The notes: generated from the letters alone by a model not told the origin. Positions 7,280-14,487 are shown, counted from the first letter of the stretch. The stretch is 47,833 bases of DNA from Candidatus Bathyarchaeota archaeon (GCA_030615265.1 JAUWZP010000005.1:1-47833); one strand, 5' to 3'. Numbers and translations are program-made.

Positions 7280-9619
7280 CTAGGTTACGTAGAGTAGGTT
7301 TTGCAATTCATCTAATGATGATTTAAGTTCATCAGGACCACCAAAAAACGTTGCTATTTCTAGCACATTTCCATAACTGGAAATTGGTGGGATCTTCAAT
7401 ACATTCACGTCATTAAGCTGAGTAGTTCCGAAGTCAATATACTTTTCTAAAATCTCAGATAGAATGTTTCGAGCTTCAGGTCTAAACCTATTAAAAAATT
7501 CCTTCTCCTCTTTTCTTAGGCGTTCAGCTCGTTCTCTGCGAGATCGAATCGGAGCGTTAAACGCAATATTACACAAGACATCGAAGGGATCTGCTCCCGG
7601 AACTCCGCTTACCCTAAGTAGTTGTTCTAAAGAGATGCCACGATCTTCTAATGATTCAATTATAGCTTCTCTTTGTTCTGCTTCACTCCATTTAGACCTC
7701 AATTCTGCAGTTGAAGTAAACATTGATCGTACTTCTTTCCCGGCATATTCTGTATAACTTATAGCTCTAATGCGTTTTCCATCTTCGTCAAGATCATACA
7801 CAGTATCAGTAACTATCTCAACTGAACCACCATCAACATAATATTTACTGGGCTCCCCTTCAGAGTCATCACTAATACTGGGTTCTTCGTCTTCTGGTTC
7901 TTCAAAAGGTCTAAACGTCCATTCTTTCAAGAGTTTTCCTTCGGCATCAATTTCTTCTTCGGTTAAATGAGCTGGATCTCCATCAAAGTCTGGATCAGCA
8001 AAAAGCTTTGTGGCACTTCCTGTGTAATCAAGTATTGTGAAAAAGAGTTTTCCATAATCATCTCTTACTCTTGTTCCACGACCAATCATCTGCTTAAAAT
8101 CAGTCATTGAATTAATATTTCGGAGCAAAACAATATTTTTGCACAAAGGAACATCGACGCCAGTAGTCAATAGTTGAGATGTTGTGACCAATACTGGAAC
8201 CTCAGTTTCAATATCCATGAACTTGTCCAAATGGCCCCGGGCAACATCTCCATCTTCTGATACAATTCTGACTACATACTCTGGTTTTTTCTGGGTTAGA
8301 TCACTGTTTAAGTTGTTTAGTATGCTTCGCATTATATGTGCATGGTCAATGTCAACACAAAAGATGATGGTTTTTGCCCATCGGTCAGTCTCTCTTAAGT
8401 AGTTTGTAAGATGTTTAGCTACAGCTTCAGAACGGGCTGTCAGTGAGATAATTCTTTCGAATTCAGGTGTCTCATAGAGTTTGTCTGGAATTATTCTTTT
8501 GTATCGGTCAATCTGATCTTTGGTTGGTCTCCATCCTTCAGCGTCTACATTTGAAACAACTCTACGAACCCTGTAAGGTGCTAAGAAGCCATCTTGGATG
8601 CCTTGACTGAGGCTATACAAATAAACTGGGTTCCCAAAATATCTATACGTAGCTCGGTTATCTCTTCTGAGAGGTGTAGCCGTCATACCTAACTGGTAAG
8701 CAGGACTAAAATACTGTAATATTTCCCGCCAATTATTTTCATCTCTTGCACTTCCTCTGTGACACTCGTCAACGATTATCAAATCAAAGAAATCTCGTGG
8801 GTATTCCTTGAAAAGTCCAGGTCTCCTTTCATCACGAGCAATAGACTGGTAAGTAGCAAAATAGACTTCTCGACTCTTATCTGCTTCACCTTTAATTTTA
8901 TGTCTCGCATCACCTAAAGGAGCAAAGACCTTGTCTTTAGGATCATCCACCAGAATGTTCCGATCAGCTAAATACAAAACCCTAGGCTTTCTATATTCTC
9001 CAGTTCTATTCCATCTACTATTCCAAAGTCTCCAGACAATTTGAAACGCAACGAAAGTCTTTCCAGTACCAGTAGCCATAGTAAGAAGAACTCTCTTCTT
9101 CCCTGACAGAACTGCTTTAATTACTCTGTGGATAGCTATCTCCTGATAATATCGAGGGGGCTTACCTGGAACTCTATATCCGGGAGCCAAAACTCTTTCA
9201 GCAAATAAGTCATCCTTAATTCCTTCAGCCGTTCTAAGACGGTTCCATAGTTCATCTGGAGAAGGGAATCTTTCAAGCCTCTTTTCTTTCCCGGTAAAGA
9301 AGTTATGTTCAATAATTTCTTTACCGTTAGTTGCATATGCAAACTTCAAGCCTAAAGTTTGAGCGTATTCTTTAGCTTGTGGGAGACCAGCAGCGGCACT
9401 CTTATTTGCAGACTTTGCCTCTACAACTGCCATCATAAAATCGCGCCTATATCTAAGAATGTAATCAGCTCTTTTTTGTTGGCGACGTCTACACTTGTTC
9501 TCTAGAACTACAATTCTACCGTCAGTGAAGGTCTTTTCTCGACTTATTTGATCCTCTGTCCAACCAGCACTATGCAACTTAGGAGTGATATACTTACTAC
9601 AGGTATCAGCTTCGGAAAT
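7280..9619 (-). CDS. hsdR: Type I restriction-modification system, restriction/translocase subunit HsdR (apparent ATT start)
   Basis: A 779-residue protein from the chosen start. The N-terminal nuclease has ADYIL (about Asp52) and VVEAK (about Glu67 and Lys69). The SF2 translocase follows, with Walker A MATGTGKT (about 180-187), DECH (about 284-287) and GMTATP, then helicase C motifs (TSQLLTTGVDVP, IGRGTR) and a C-terminal HsdS/M-docking region. The first ATG/GTG/TTG in frame is TTG 9577, but the frame continues upstream as ISEADTCSKYITPKLHSAGW. This matches the conserved HsdR N-terminus (normally M-x-E-A-D-T-C-x-K-Y) and precedes TTG 9577 by 14 codons. The initiator there is ATT at 9617-9619, with a GGAGAGGAG SD upstream. 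An in-frame stop (TAA, 9626-9628) leaves no standard start. It is the first gene of the operon. Confidence 0.92.
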   Translation of the reverse strand: MSEADTCSKYITPKLHSAGWTEDQISREKTFTDGRIVVLENKCRRRQQKRADYILRYRRDFMMAVVEAKSANKSAAAGLPQAKEYAQTLGLKFAYATNGKEIIEHNFFTGKEKRLERFPSPDELWNRLRTAEGIKDDLFAERVLAPGYRVPGKPPRYYQEIAIHRVIKAVLSGKKRVLLTMATGTGKTFVAFQIVWRLWNSRWNRTGEYRKPRVLYLADRNILVDDPKDKVFAPLGDARHKIKGEADKSREVYFATYQSIARDERRPGLFKEYPRDFFDLIIVDECHRGSARDENNWREILQYFSPAYQLGMTATPLRRDNRATYRYFGNPVYLYSLSQGIQDGFLAPYRVRRVVSNVDAEGWRPTKDQIDRYKRIIPDKLYETPEFERIISLTARSEAVAKHLTNYLRETDRWAKTIIFCVDIDHAHIMRSILNNLNSDLTQKKPEYVVRIVSEDGDVARGHLDKFMDIETEVPVLVTTSQLLTTGVDVPLCKNIVLLRNINSMTDFKQMIGRGTRVRDDYGKLFFTILDYTGSATKLFADPDFDGDPAHLTEEEIDAEGKLLKEWTFRPFEEPEDEEPSISDDSEGEPSKYYVDGGSVEIVTDTVYDLDEDGKRIRAISYTEYAGKEVRSMFTSTAELRSKWSEAEQREAIIESLEDRGISLEQLLRVSGVPGADPFDVLCNIAFNAPIRSRRERAERLRKEEKEFFNRFRPEARNILSEILEKYIDFGTTQLNDVNVLKIPPISSYGNVLEIATFFGGPDELKSSLDELQNLLYVT

Positions 9620-9671
9620 GACCGTTTATTTCTCCTCTCCTTTTGATTGAGCGAATTAATCTTATCAGACT

Positions 9672-9682
9672 TGCATGCATGC
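9672..9682. repeat. TGCATGCATG element, copy 3
   Basis: TGCATGCATGC in the divergent region between hsdR and the wHTH-HNH pair. On the minus strand it lies about 55 bases upstream of the hsdR initiator and just above an AT-rich stretch (GATAAGATTAATT) that could be the hsd promoter. Confidence 0.55.
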
Positions 9683-9718
9683 CGTCAGTGAAAGTTCTCT
9701 GCTCAGCGATCTATTCAT

Positions 9719-9728
9719 TGCATGCATG
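9719..9728. repeat. TGCATGCATG element, copy 4
   Basis: TGCATGCATG in the middle of the divergent intergenic region (9620-9935) between hsdR and the wHTH-HNH operon. This 316-bp region contains three copies of the element and no visible gene. Confidence 0.55.
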
Positions 9729-9870
9729 ATTATTTCACTCAACCGTATTTGTTGTTTAAACTGAACTTAAACTCTGCGGTTACATTGATCTGATTAATAC
9801 TGGCTTTGCTGAAATCGGCTGAATCTTATTTGGTTTTCTCAACCATGAAAAACAAGATAACCTTGTCGAA

Positions 9871-9881
9871 TGCATGCATGC
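9871..9881. repeat. TGCATGCATG element, copy 5
   Basis: TGCATGCATGC directly upstream of the TATA-like TTTAAATAA (9895-9903), which should drive the wHTH-HNH pair. The spacing of about 14 bp to the TATA box is suitable for an activator or repressor. Confidence 0.55.
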
Positions 9882-9894
9882 GCAGACCGTAGCG

Positions 9895-9903
9895 TTTAAA
9901 TAA
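9895..9903 (+). promoter_or_regulatory. TATA-like promoter of the wHTH-HNH pair
   Basis: TTTAAATAA lies about 35 bases upstream of ATG 9936 and just downstream of TGCATGCATG copy 5. Confidence 0.45.
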
Positions 9904-9935
9904 TTGAATGAGTCAATTGACTTAGCTGATTGGCT

Positions 9936-10436
9936 ATGTCGTTAAGAAACCTTATCGATATATATGAAGCACATAAACGAGAGACGATTATCGATTATCT
10001 TCTTACACATCAGAATCCTTATGAAAGAAACCAAAGGAGCATGATGAGCGCGTTAGGAATGAGCCAAGCAACTTTGGTGAAATATCTCGCTGGGTTGAAA
10101 GGTGAAAGATTAGTTGTAGAGAAGCCTTTTGGCACAGCCGTTGTTTACGAGATTCCATATGACATCGCAATTGCAAGTGGGCTTGCTGATAAATACGAGA
10201 TTTTTGATTTAGACAAGTATCTGGCGGCAAAGAGTCAACCGAGTAGCCGAGAGTGGGCGGGAAGGGTTTTCAACTTTGTAGATGTGGTTTACATTCATGC
10301 AATACATAAAGACGGGTTCAAGATTGGGATTCCCATTCGAGACAAGGATAAGAAGGAGTTGGTTGAAGCGGTTGCCCTCGGATTGAATATTGAAGCGATC
10401 TTCACCGCTATTGTCAATTATTTTGCGCAGAGGTGA
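9936..10436 (+). CDS. Winged-helix DNA-binding protein, cotranscribed with an HNH nuclease
   Basis: A 166-residue protein. Residues 10-70 form a helix-turn-helix: [38 protein letters not shown] (recognition helix) and a wing around [17 protein letters not shown]. The C-terminal half (about 75-166) has no family I recognise. The start ATG 9936 follows a TATA-like box by about 35 bases; TTG 9930 is an alternative two codons upstream. The HNH gene follows with its SD embedded in this gene's end, so they are likely one unit. Because TGCATGCATG copies occur at this promoter and at hsdR, this protein is a candidate regulator of the island; that is inference. Confidence 0.65.
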   Translation: MSLRNLIDIYEAHKRETIIDYLLTHQNPYERNQRSMMSALGMSQATLVKYLAGLKGERLVVEKPFGTAVVYEIPYDIAIASGLADKYEIFDLDKYLAAKSQPSSREWAGRVFNFVDVVYIHAIHKDGFKIGIPIRDKDKKELVEAVALGLNIEAIFTAIVNYFAQR

Positions 10437-10441
10437 GGTCT

Positions 10442-10693
10442 ATGGGATACACAAATGATGAGCTGAGCTATGTCTATGATAAAAACGATGGATATTGCTG
10501 GCATTGTGGAAAGAAACTTGCATGGAAGAATTATGCCATGCGCTATGACCGAGGAGCTTGGGAAGTTGATCACAGCAATCCAGTTTCGAGAGGCGGAACG
10601 GATTATCTGAGAAATCTCGTCCCCGCGTGCATTGAATGCAACCGGAGCAAAGGCGATCTAACGTCGCGAGAATTTGAAAGCTTTCTAGAATGA
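10442..10693 (+). CDS. Small HNH endonuclease
   Basis: An 83-residue protein with a complete HNH/zinc core: CWHC (first Cys pair), [13 protein letters not shown] (the His of the beta-beta-alpha-metal motif), [17 protein letters not shown] (Asn, second Cys pair CIEC, final His-equivalent position Asn). HNH domains cut or nick DNA. The start ATG 10442 has AGGTGAGG just upstream; GTG 10433, overlapping the previous stop, is the alternative. It is shorter than McrA/5-methylcytosine-type enzymes and lacks an additional specificity domain, so the upstream wHTH protein may supply DNA binding. Confidence 0.8.
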   Translation: MGYTNDELSYVYDKNDGYCWHCGKKLAWKNYAMRYDRGAWEVDHSNPVSRGGTDYLRNLVPACIECNRSKGDLTSREFESFLE

Positions 10694-10948
10694 ATCCTCT
10701 TTCATGTCTGCTTATTTTCCGCTTGTTTGCTCTAGCTATTCAGAAGTAAACTTCTAAGCGCGCATAGAATACAATCTTCAATGATACTTGAAGGCTTTAA
10801 CTGGGAGAAAACCGTTGAACATAAGAAGCATTATCTCGTTTTTATCATGAAACAATGAATACTTCCAAAGACAGAACTGATTTTGCATCAACCTTTTCTA
10901 TTTTACTATATACTAAATACAATGCCGTAGATAGCGCAAGACTAGCGG

Positions 10949-11131
10949 TTATACGAACTCGTTTGGATGGTGATATTTCATCGCTTTTGTCATTAAGTAG
11001 GAGCGATTACGAGGCAGGTGTATGCCAAAGTCTTCGCGGGCTACGATGCGCATAAGCTGAGGGTCTATTTTGCGCGCTTGAGATTCTTCATCTTCAACTT
11101 CACTGAATTTTTCCCTCACGGAGTAAAGCAT
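10949..11131 (-). CDS. Small hypothetical protein, last gene of a short operon
   Basis: A 60-residue ORF starting at ATG 11131, five bases after the stop of the zinc-ribbon gene. It is acidic to neutral at the start (EKFSEVEDEE) and basic near the end (IHLPRNRSYLMTKAMKYHHP). I see no known family. A longer reading from ATG 11182 would overlap the zinc-ribbon ORF and is less likely. Between this gene and the HNH gene (10694-10948) I see no further ORF, only a short inverted repeat AGAAGT/ACTTCT at 10742-10755. Confidence 0.4.
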   Translation of the reverse strand: MLYSVREKFSEVEDEESQARKIDPQLMRIVAREDFGIHLPRNRSYLMTKAMKYHHPNEFV

Positions 11132-11136
11132 GTTCT

Positions 11137-11259
11137 CTAGGCTTTTCCTTGCCGGTAAAGAATGGTTCCACAGTTTCTGCATGCGTAGAAGTTGGATTCA
11201 ACCTTTCTTTGTTTGGACTTATCAATTTCACTGTTGCAATTTGAATTTGGACATTTCAT
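11137..11259 (-). CDS. 40-residue zinc-ribbon-like microprotein
   Basis: The reverse strand encodes 40 residues from ATG 11259: MKCPNSNCNSEIDK at the N-terminus (Cys pair C-x4-C) and YACRNCGTILYRQG near the C-terminus (C-x2-C), ending at TAG 11137. The two Cys pairs and the C-R-N-C-G knuckle are the pattern of a small zinc ribbon, as in RNA-polymerase- or ribosome-associated proteins. A purine-rich GAAGTGAAGGG precedes the start. It lies between two small genes of the same strand downstream of aIF5A. Function unknown; the Cys pattern makes it more than a chance ORF. Confidence 0.5.
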   Translation of the reverse strand: MKCPNSNCNSEIDKSKQRKVESNFYACRNCGTILYRQGKA

Positions 11260-11281
11260 AAGCCCCTTCACTTCCAATCTC

Positions 11282-11596
11282 TTAGACTCTCACGAACAAC
11301 TTGTACTCTTGGGGTTCCGAATCGAAAAGAGGGCAGCATTTGCAGGTTTCTTCATCAACTTGTTCCCTCAGTAAGCCACAGTAGATTCCACCACTTGCTG
11401 AAAAGATGACTTGTCTGCAATCTTTGGGGTTGTGCATCTTCGTGGGTTTTTTCACTTTGACATGGCGGCTTCGGGAGAGCCGTCGCACAGCGTCCTCAAA
11501 TTTTCGTAAATGTTCGGGTTCATCGTGAAAGAATTGTATGTCTCTCTGAGTTTTGTGGTTCGTAGTACCACCCGTTCTTAAATCGATATGTTTCAC
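11282..11596 (-). CDS. Small Cys-rich protein downstream of aIF5A
   Basis: A 104-residue protein. The N-terminal half is charged with a basic patch (RRLSRSRHVKVKKPTKMHNP). The C-terminal half has five Cys: CRQVIFSASGGIYCGLL, then ETCKCCPLF, which could form a metal site. The start is GTG 11596 with no SD and an AT-rich upstream region, so it may be leaderless. It follows the aIF5A stop by 47 bases and precedes the zinc-ribbon microprotein by 22 bases, so the group may be cotranscribed. No family recognised. Confidence 0.55.
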   Translation of the reverse strand: MKHIDLRTGGTTNHKTQRDIQFFHDEPEHLRKFEDAVRRLSRSRHVKVKKPTKMHNPKDCRQVIFSASGGIYCGLLREQVDEETCKCCPLFDSEPQEYKLFVRV

Positions 11597-11643
11597 TAAA
11601 ATAAGTTATGAATTTTCAATTAACATTCAAAATTTCCAATTTC

Positions 11644-12036
11644 TTACCCTTTGGTTCGCACGATTTTTATGCGGCCAAGTATGCGCCAAAACTCGACTTC
11701 AACACCAGAGGTCAATTTGCTCTTTAAAGCTTCTTCAGGCATTGGAGTTTCAAAGATTTCGTAGGTTTCCAAGTCCATAACCTGAACTGCGGAGGGCAAA
11801 AGAGCTATGACTTGGCCGGCTCTTTTCTCAATGATTGGAACCACAACTTGGGAGCTTCTAGGCTTTACGAAGCTTCGTTTTACACCGTCAAAGACTCCCA
11901 TGGCGACTACTCTTGCCTTTGCGGAGCCATGCTTGCCTGGTTTAGATTTGGTGTAACTTACGATACGACAGGGTTCGTTTTCAATCATGACGTAGCTGCC
12001 GACTTTTAGTGTTCCAAGCTCTGCTGGTTTGCTCAT
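11644..12036 (-). CDS. eif5A: Translation initiation factor aIF5A (hypusine-containing)
   Basis: A 130-residue protein with the two-domain aIF5A layout. The N-terminal SH3-like domain carries the hypusination loop SKPGKHGSAKAR with Lys35 as the modified residue. The C-terminal OB fold runs from about residue 72 (GQVIALLPSAVQVMDLETYE). aIF5A acts at the ribosome to promote peptide bond formation at difficult sequences and needs deoxyhypusine synthase, which is not in this window. The start ATG 12036 has GAAGGG upstream. It is divergent from NAD kinase across about 100 bp. Confidence 0.96.
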   Translation of the reverse strand: MSKPAELGTLKVGSYVMIENEPCRIVSYTKSKPGKHGSAKARVVAMGVFDGVKRSFVKPRSSQVVVPIIEKRAGQVIALLPSAVQVMDLETYEIFETPMPEEALKSKLTSGVEVEFWRILGRIKIVRTKG

Positions 12037-12138
12037 TTTCAGCCCTTCAATTTCGTCGTTGCATATTGCGGTTTTAGAGAAGAATTAATTTATAGTCCTA
12101 ATTAAGTTATCGCTAAATGTCTCAAAGGTGGACTTGCA

Positions 12139-12984
12139 GTGTTTCAAACTGTTGGTTTGGTTGCCCGTGTTGACAGGAAAAAGGCTTTAGACCTTGCGGT
12201 TAAGCTTTCACGTTACATTGAAGAAAAGGGGTTAAAGGTTTTCCTAGAGCCAGCCTTAGCTAAGCACGCTAAAAAGTTGGACGCTTCGATGCCTCTTGCA
12301 AAGATGACACCTGATTTGATAATCACAATTGGCGGAGACGGCACAATATTGAATACATGTCTGCAGATTCCTAAGCCTGAACCGCCTGTCCTCGCCGTCA
12401 ACATGGGTGTGCGGGGTTTTCTCACAGAAGTAATGCCAAAGGATGCCTTTGAGGCGGTTGACAAGTGCTTAGAGGGCAGCTTCACTTTGGAGCGTTGTTT
12501 TAAGCTTGCTTCTTTTATCGGCAAGAAAAGGTTGCCCGACGCGCTCAACGAGGTTTTCATAACTTCTCTCGCTCCAGCTAAGCTCCTGCATATGCGAGTT
12601 TGGAAGAACGGAGTGTCAGTTGCGGATTGTCGTTCTGATGGTGCTGTTATATCGTCGCAAGTGGGTTCGACGGGTTATTCTTTGTCTGCTGGGGGCCCAG
12701 TTTTGGACGTTGGTCTCGACGCTTTTGTTTTTACTCCCATTTGCCCTCTAACGGTTTTTCATCCCATCGTGTTTTCAGCAAAGTCTTCGGTTGGCATCGA
12801 ACTTCTGAAACCGAAGAGAGCGCTCGTTGTGCTGGATGGGCATTACAGAGCTGAGATGAACCCTCAGGAAACGCGGATTACGGTGGTTAAGTCCGAGTAT
12901 GAGTCATCTTTTGTTCGGTTTAAAGAGGACTTTTATCGTCGACTTAAAGGGCGGATGCTTTTTTCTCGAGGGAGAGGAAGCTGA
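12139..12984 (+). CDS. nadK: NAD kinase
   Basis: A 281-residue protein that phosphorylates NAD(H) to NADP(H). The N-terminal alpha/beta domain has the diagnostic IITIGGDGTILNT (GGDG at about residues 64-67). The C-terminal beta-rich domain has SSQVGSTGYSLSAGGPVL, which contacts NAD. The start is GTG 12139 with AGGTGG seven bases before it, and a TATA-like AATTTATAG lies near 12087. The stop overlaps the CTG start chosen for nob1. NAD synthetase is also in this window, but 14 kb away. Confidence 0.95.
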   Translation: MFQTVGLVARVDRKKALDLAVKLSRYIEEKGLKVFLEPALAKHAKKLDASMPLAKMTPDLIITIGGDGTILNTCLQIPKPEPPVLAVNMGVRGFLTEVMPKDAFEAVDKCLEGSFTLERCFKLASFIGKKRLPDALNEVFITSLAPAKLLHMRVWKNGVSVADCRSDGAVISSQVGSTGYSLSAGGPVLDVGLDAFVFTPICPLTVFHPIVFSAKSSVGIELLKPKRALVVLDGHYRAEMNPQETRITVVKSEYESSFVRFKEDFYRRLKGRMLFSRGRGS

Positions 12985-13517
12985 AGTCTAAAAAGCGTGT
13001 TGTGGTTCTTGATACTTCCGCTTTAATTGCTGGTTTTGACCCTCTTTCGATAGTGGACGATGTGTATTCGGTGGGAGCTGTGGAGGGGGAGCTGGCTTCT
13101 GGTTCGTTGCCTTGGGTTAGGTTCAAAACTGCTGTGGAAAATCGGAAGCTGAAGCTGAAGGCCCCAAAGACTGAGTTTCTAGATAGGGTCAGGGAGTCTT
13201 CGCGTGATGTGGGTGACATTCTCTTTCTCTCGGATGTTGACTTCCAAGTTTTGGCTTTAGCTCTCGAACTGAAAAGCACCGGGAATGAACCGTTCATTGT
13301 TACCGACGACTATTCGATTCAGAACGTAGCAGACCAGCTTGGCTTGGAGTTTGCGCCTCTCATGACCTTTGGCATACGTTTCAGGCTTCACTGGATAAGA
13401 TATTGTCCTGCCTGCCACCGTAAGTATCCGCCTGATTATAAGCTGAAGAAATGTGAAATCTGCGGCACAGAGCTTAAGAGAAAGCCTCTTAAGAAGACTG
13501 CCTTGAAGAGAGAATAG
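12981..13517 (+). CDS. Nob1-like ribosome maturation endonuclease (PIN domain + zinc ribbon), apparent CTG start
   Basis: From about residue 8 the PIN domain reads VVVLDTSALIAGFDP (first catalytic Asp), then VEGEL, DVGDILFLSDVDFQVLALAL and FIVTDDYSIQNVA (later acidic residues). The zinc ribbon is CPACHRKYPPDYKLKKCEICG, followed by a basic tail. Nob1 cuts the 3' end of pre-16S rRNA in the small subunit. The first standard start is GTG 13002, but this removes the beginning of strand 1 and has no SD. CTG 12981 overlaps the nadK stop as CTGA, is six bases behind GGAG and adds a basic KSKKR leader. I therefore prefer it (178 residues); GTG 13002 remains possible. Confidence 0.85.
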   Translation: MKSKKRVVVLDTSALIAGFDPLSIVDDVYSVGAVEGELASGSLPWVRFKTAVENRKLKLKAPKTEFLDRVRESSRDVGDILFLSDVDFQVLALALELKSTGNEPFIVTDDYSIQNVADQLGLEFAPLMTFGIRFRLHWIRYCPACHRKYPPDYKLKKCEICGTELKRKPLKKTALKRE

Positions 13518-13533
13518 AAAACTGGTGAGAAGC

Positions 13534-14112
13534 ATGGGTTTCGTTGAACGCAAAACGGTGTATTTTGACTCTGCGGGCAGACATAACACCGATGTTGTTT
13601 TGAAGCTTGCGAAAGAATATGCGGAAGCTGAAGGCATAAACGACATTGTTGTTGCGTCGACTACAGGTGAAACAGGAGCCAAAGTTGCCCAGATGTTTAA
13701 AGGTTTCAACGTGGTTGTGGTTACGCACCATGTGGGGTTCAGAGAGCCAGGAGTACATGAACTGCAAGAAGAATTTCGCCAGCAAATTTCGGGAAACGGC
13801 GCGAAGATTTTGACTGCGACCCATGCTCTAAGCAGTGCGGAACGAGCTGTGAGGAAGAGGTTTGGGACTCTCCAACCATTGGAGCTCATTGCCAACGCGC
13901 TTAGGCTAATGGGTGAAGGCACGAAGGTTTGTGTTGAGATTGTAATCATGACCGCGGATGCTGGGTTAATCCCAATAGATAAGGATGTCATAGCTATAGG
14001 GGGAACTGGCAGAGGAGCAGACACAGCGACGGTTATAAAGCCGGCAAACGCCTCAAAATTCTTCAACTTGAAAATAAGAGAAACAATAGCCAAACCAAGA
14101 GACTTCAGATAG
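13534..14112 (+). CDS. Conserved protein of the pyruvate kinase C-terminal-like (alpha/beta) superfamily
   Basis: A 192-residue protein: TVYFDSAGRHNTDVVLKLAKEYAEAEG, then DIVVASTTGETGAKVAQMF, VVVVTHHVGF, and GADTATVIKPANASKFF at the end. The alternating strand/helix pattern with an S-T-T-G-x-T-G turn resembles the isolated pyruvate kinase C-terminal domain found as stand-alone proteins in archaea and bacteria. It lacks the catalytic barrel, so it is not a pyruvate kinase; biochemical function is unknown. I use ATG 13534, with GGTGA just upstream, rather than GTG 13525. It follows nob1 by 16 bases and may share its transcript. Confidence 0.7.
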   Translation: MGFVERKTVYFDSAGRHNTDVVLKLAKEYAEAEGINDIVVASTTGETGAKVAQMFKGFNVVVVTHHVGFREPGVHELQEEFRQQISGNGAKILTATHALSSAERAVRKRFGTLQPLELIANALRLMGEGTKVCVEIVIMTADAGLIPIDKDVIAIGGTGRGADTATVIKPANASKFFNLKIRETIAKPRDFR

Positions 14113-14119
14113 AAAACAT

Positions 14120-14271
14120 TGGCGCCGGGGATGGGATTTGAACCCATGAGGCTCAAAGAGCCACCGGCTTGCTCTTCGGTTCTGACCCCTTCTTTTCATA
14201 TGCCATTTCTAACAGATCTCGAGGCCGGCGCATCTGCGGATCGTCGTGTTTTTCCGCTCTGCCACCCCGGC
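14120..14271 (-). tRNA. tRNA-Ser(CGA), with a 48-nt canonical intron and a probable second insertion in the D-arm
   Basis: The acceptor stem GCCGGGG (14265-14271) pairs with CCCCGGC (14124-14130), followed by a G discriminator and an encoded CCA. The T-arm is ATGGG/CCCAT with loop TTCAAAT. A long variable arm (GGCTC-TTT-GAGCC) marks a class II tRNA. The anticodon stem is CCGGC/GCCGG with loop CTCGAG..A, anticodon CGA (Ser, codon UCG). An intron of 48 bases (14170-14217) interrupts the loop at the canonical 37/38 position. The D-stem is short (GCA/TGC) and its loop is 27 bases, holding a GCGGA/TCCGC hairpin. That is too long for a mature D-loop and may be a second archaeal intron. Confidence 0.88.
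14170..14217 (-). other. Canonical tRNA intron (position 37/38)
   Basis: These 48 bases between G37 (14218) and A38 (14169) interrupt the anticodon loop of tRNA-Ser(CGA). Removing them restores a 5-bp anticodon stem and a 7-base loop. Archaeal splicing endonuclease would cut at a bulge-helix-bulge structure. Confidence 0.75.
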
Positions 14272-14340
14272 AACGCCTATTATCCGTGTGAGAACTTGCT
14301 GTCTAAAAGTGTTTCTTTGCTCTATGAAGGCTAAGTCAGA

Positions 14341-14487
14341 TCAGATAAGCCATTTTAGCATGTTTGGGTAAAGCCGTTTTTTCTTTTTCCTTAGCTTCGT
14401 CGGGTCCCAATTGCTTAGGATTGTAATAGCCTCATTTGCCACTTTAATGCAGTTTTCTTCGCCAGCGCCAACAGAAGTTGAGTGCAT
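14341..14487 (-). CDS. 48-residue basic hypothetical protein below the AbrB-PhoU gene
   Basis: The reverse strand encodes 48 residues from ATG 14487 to TGA 14341: an N-terminal half with AGEENCIKVANEAITIL, then NWDPTKLRKKKKRLYPNML, a strongly basic helix-like end. GGTGA lies six bases upstream of the ATG, and the gene follows the AbrB-PhoU gene on the same strand by 35 bases. No family recognised. It could be chance, but the SD and position favour a real small gene. Confidence 0.35.
   Translation of the reverse strand: MHSTSVGAGEENCIKVANEAITILSNWDPTKLRKKKKRLYPNMLKWLI

Noticed and set aside
10855-11055. Plus-strand ORF of 66 codons between the HNH gene and aIF5A
   Set aside because: It has no SD, no recognisable pattern, and overlaps the minus-strand small-gene operon that has better signals.
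14119-14334. Plus-strand ORF of 71 codons overlapping the tRNA-Ser gene
   Set aside because: It lies opposite the tRNA (acceptor, T-arm, anticodon all verified) and its sequence is explained by that RNA.
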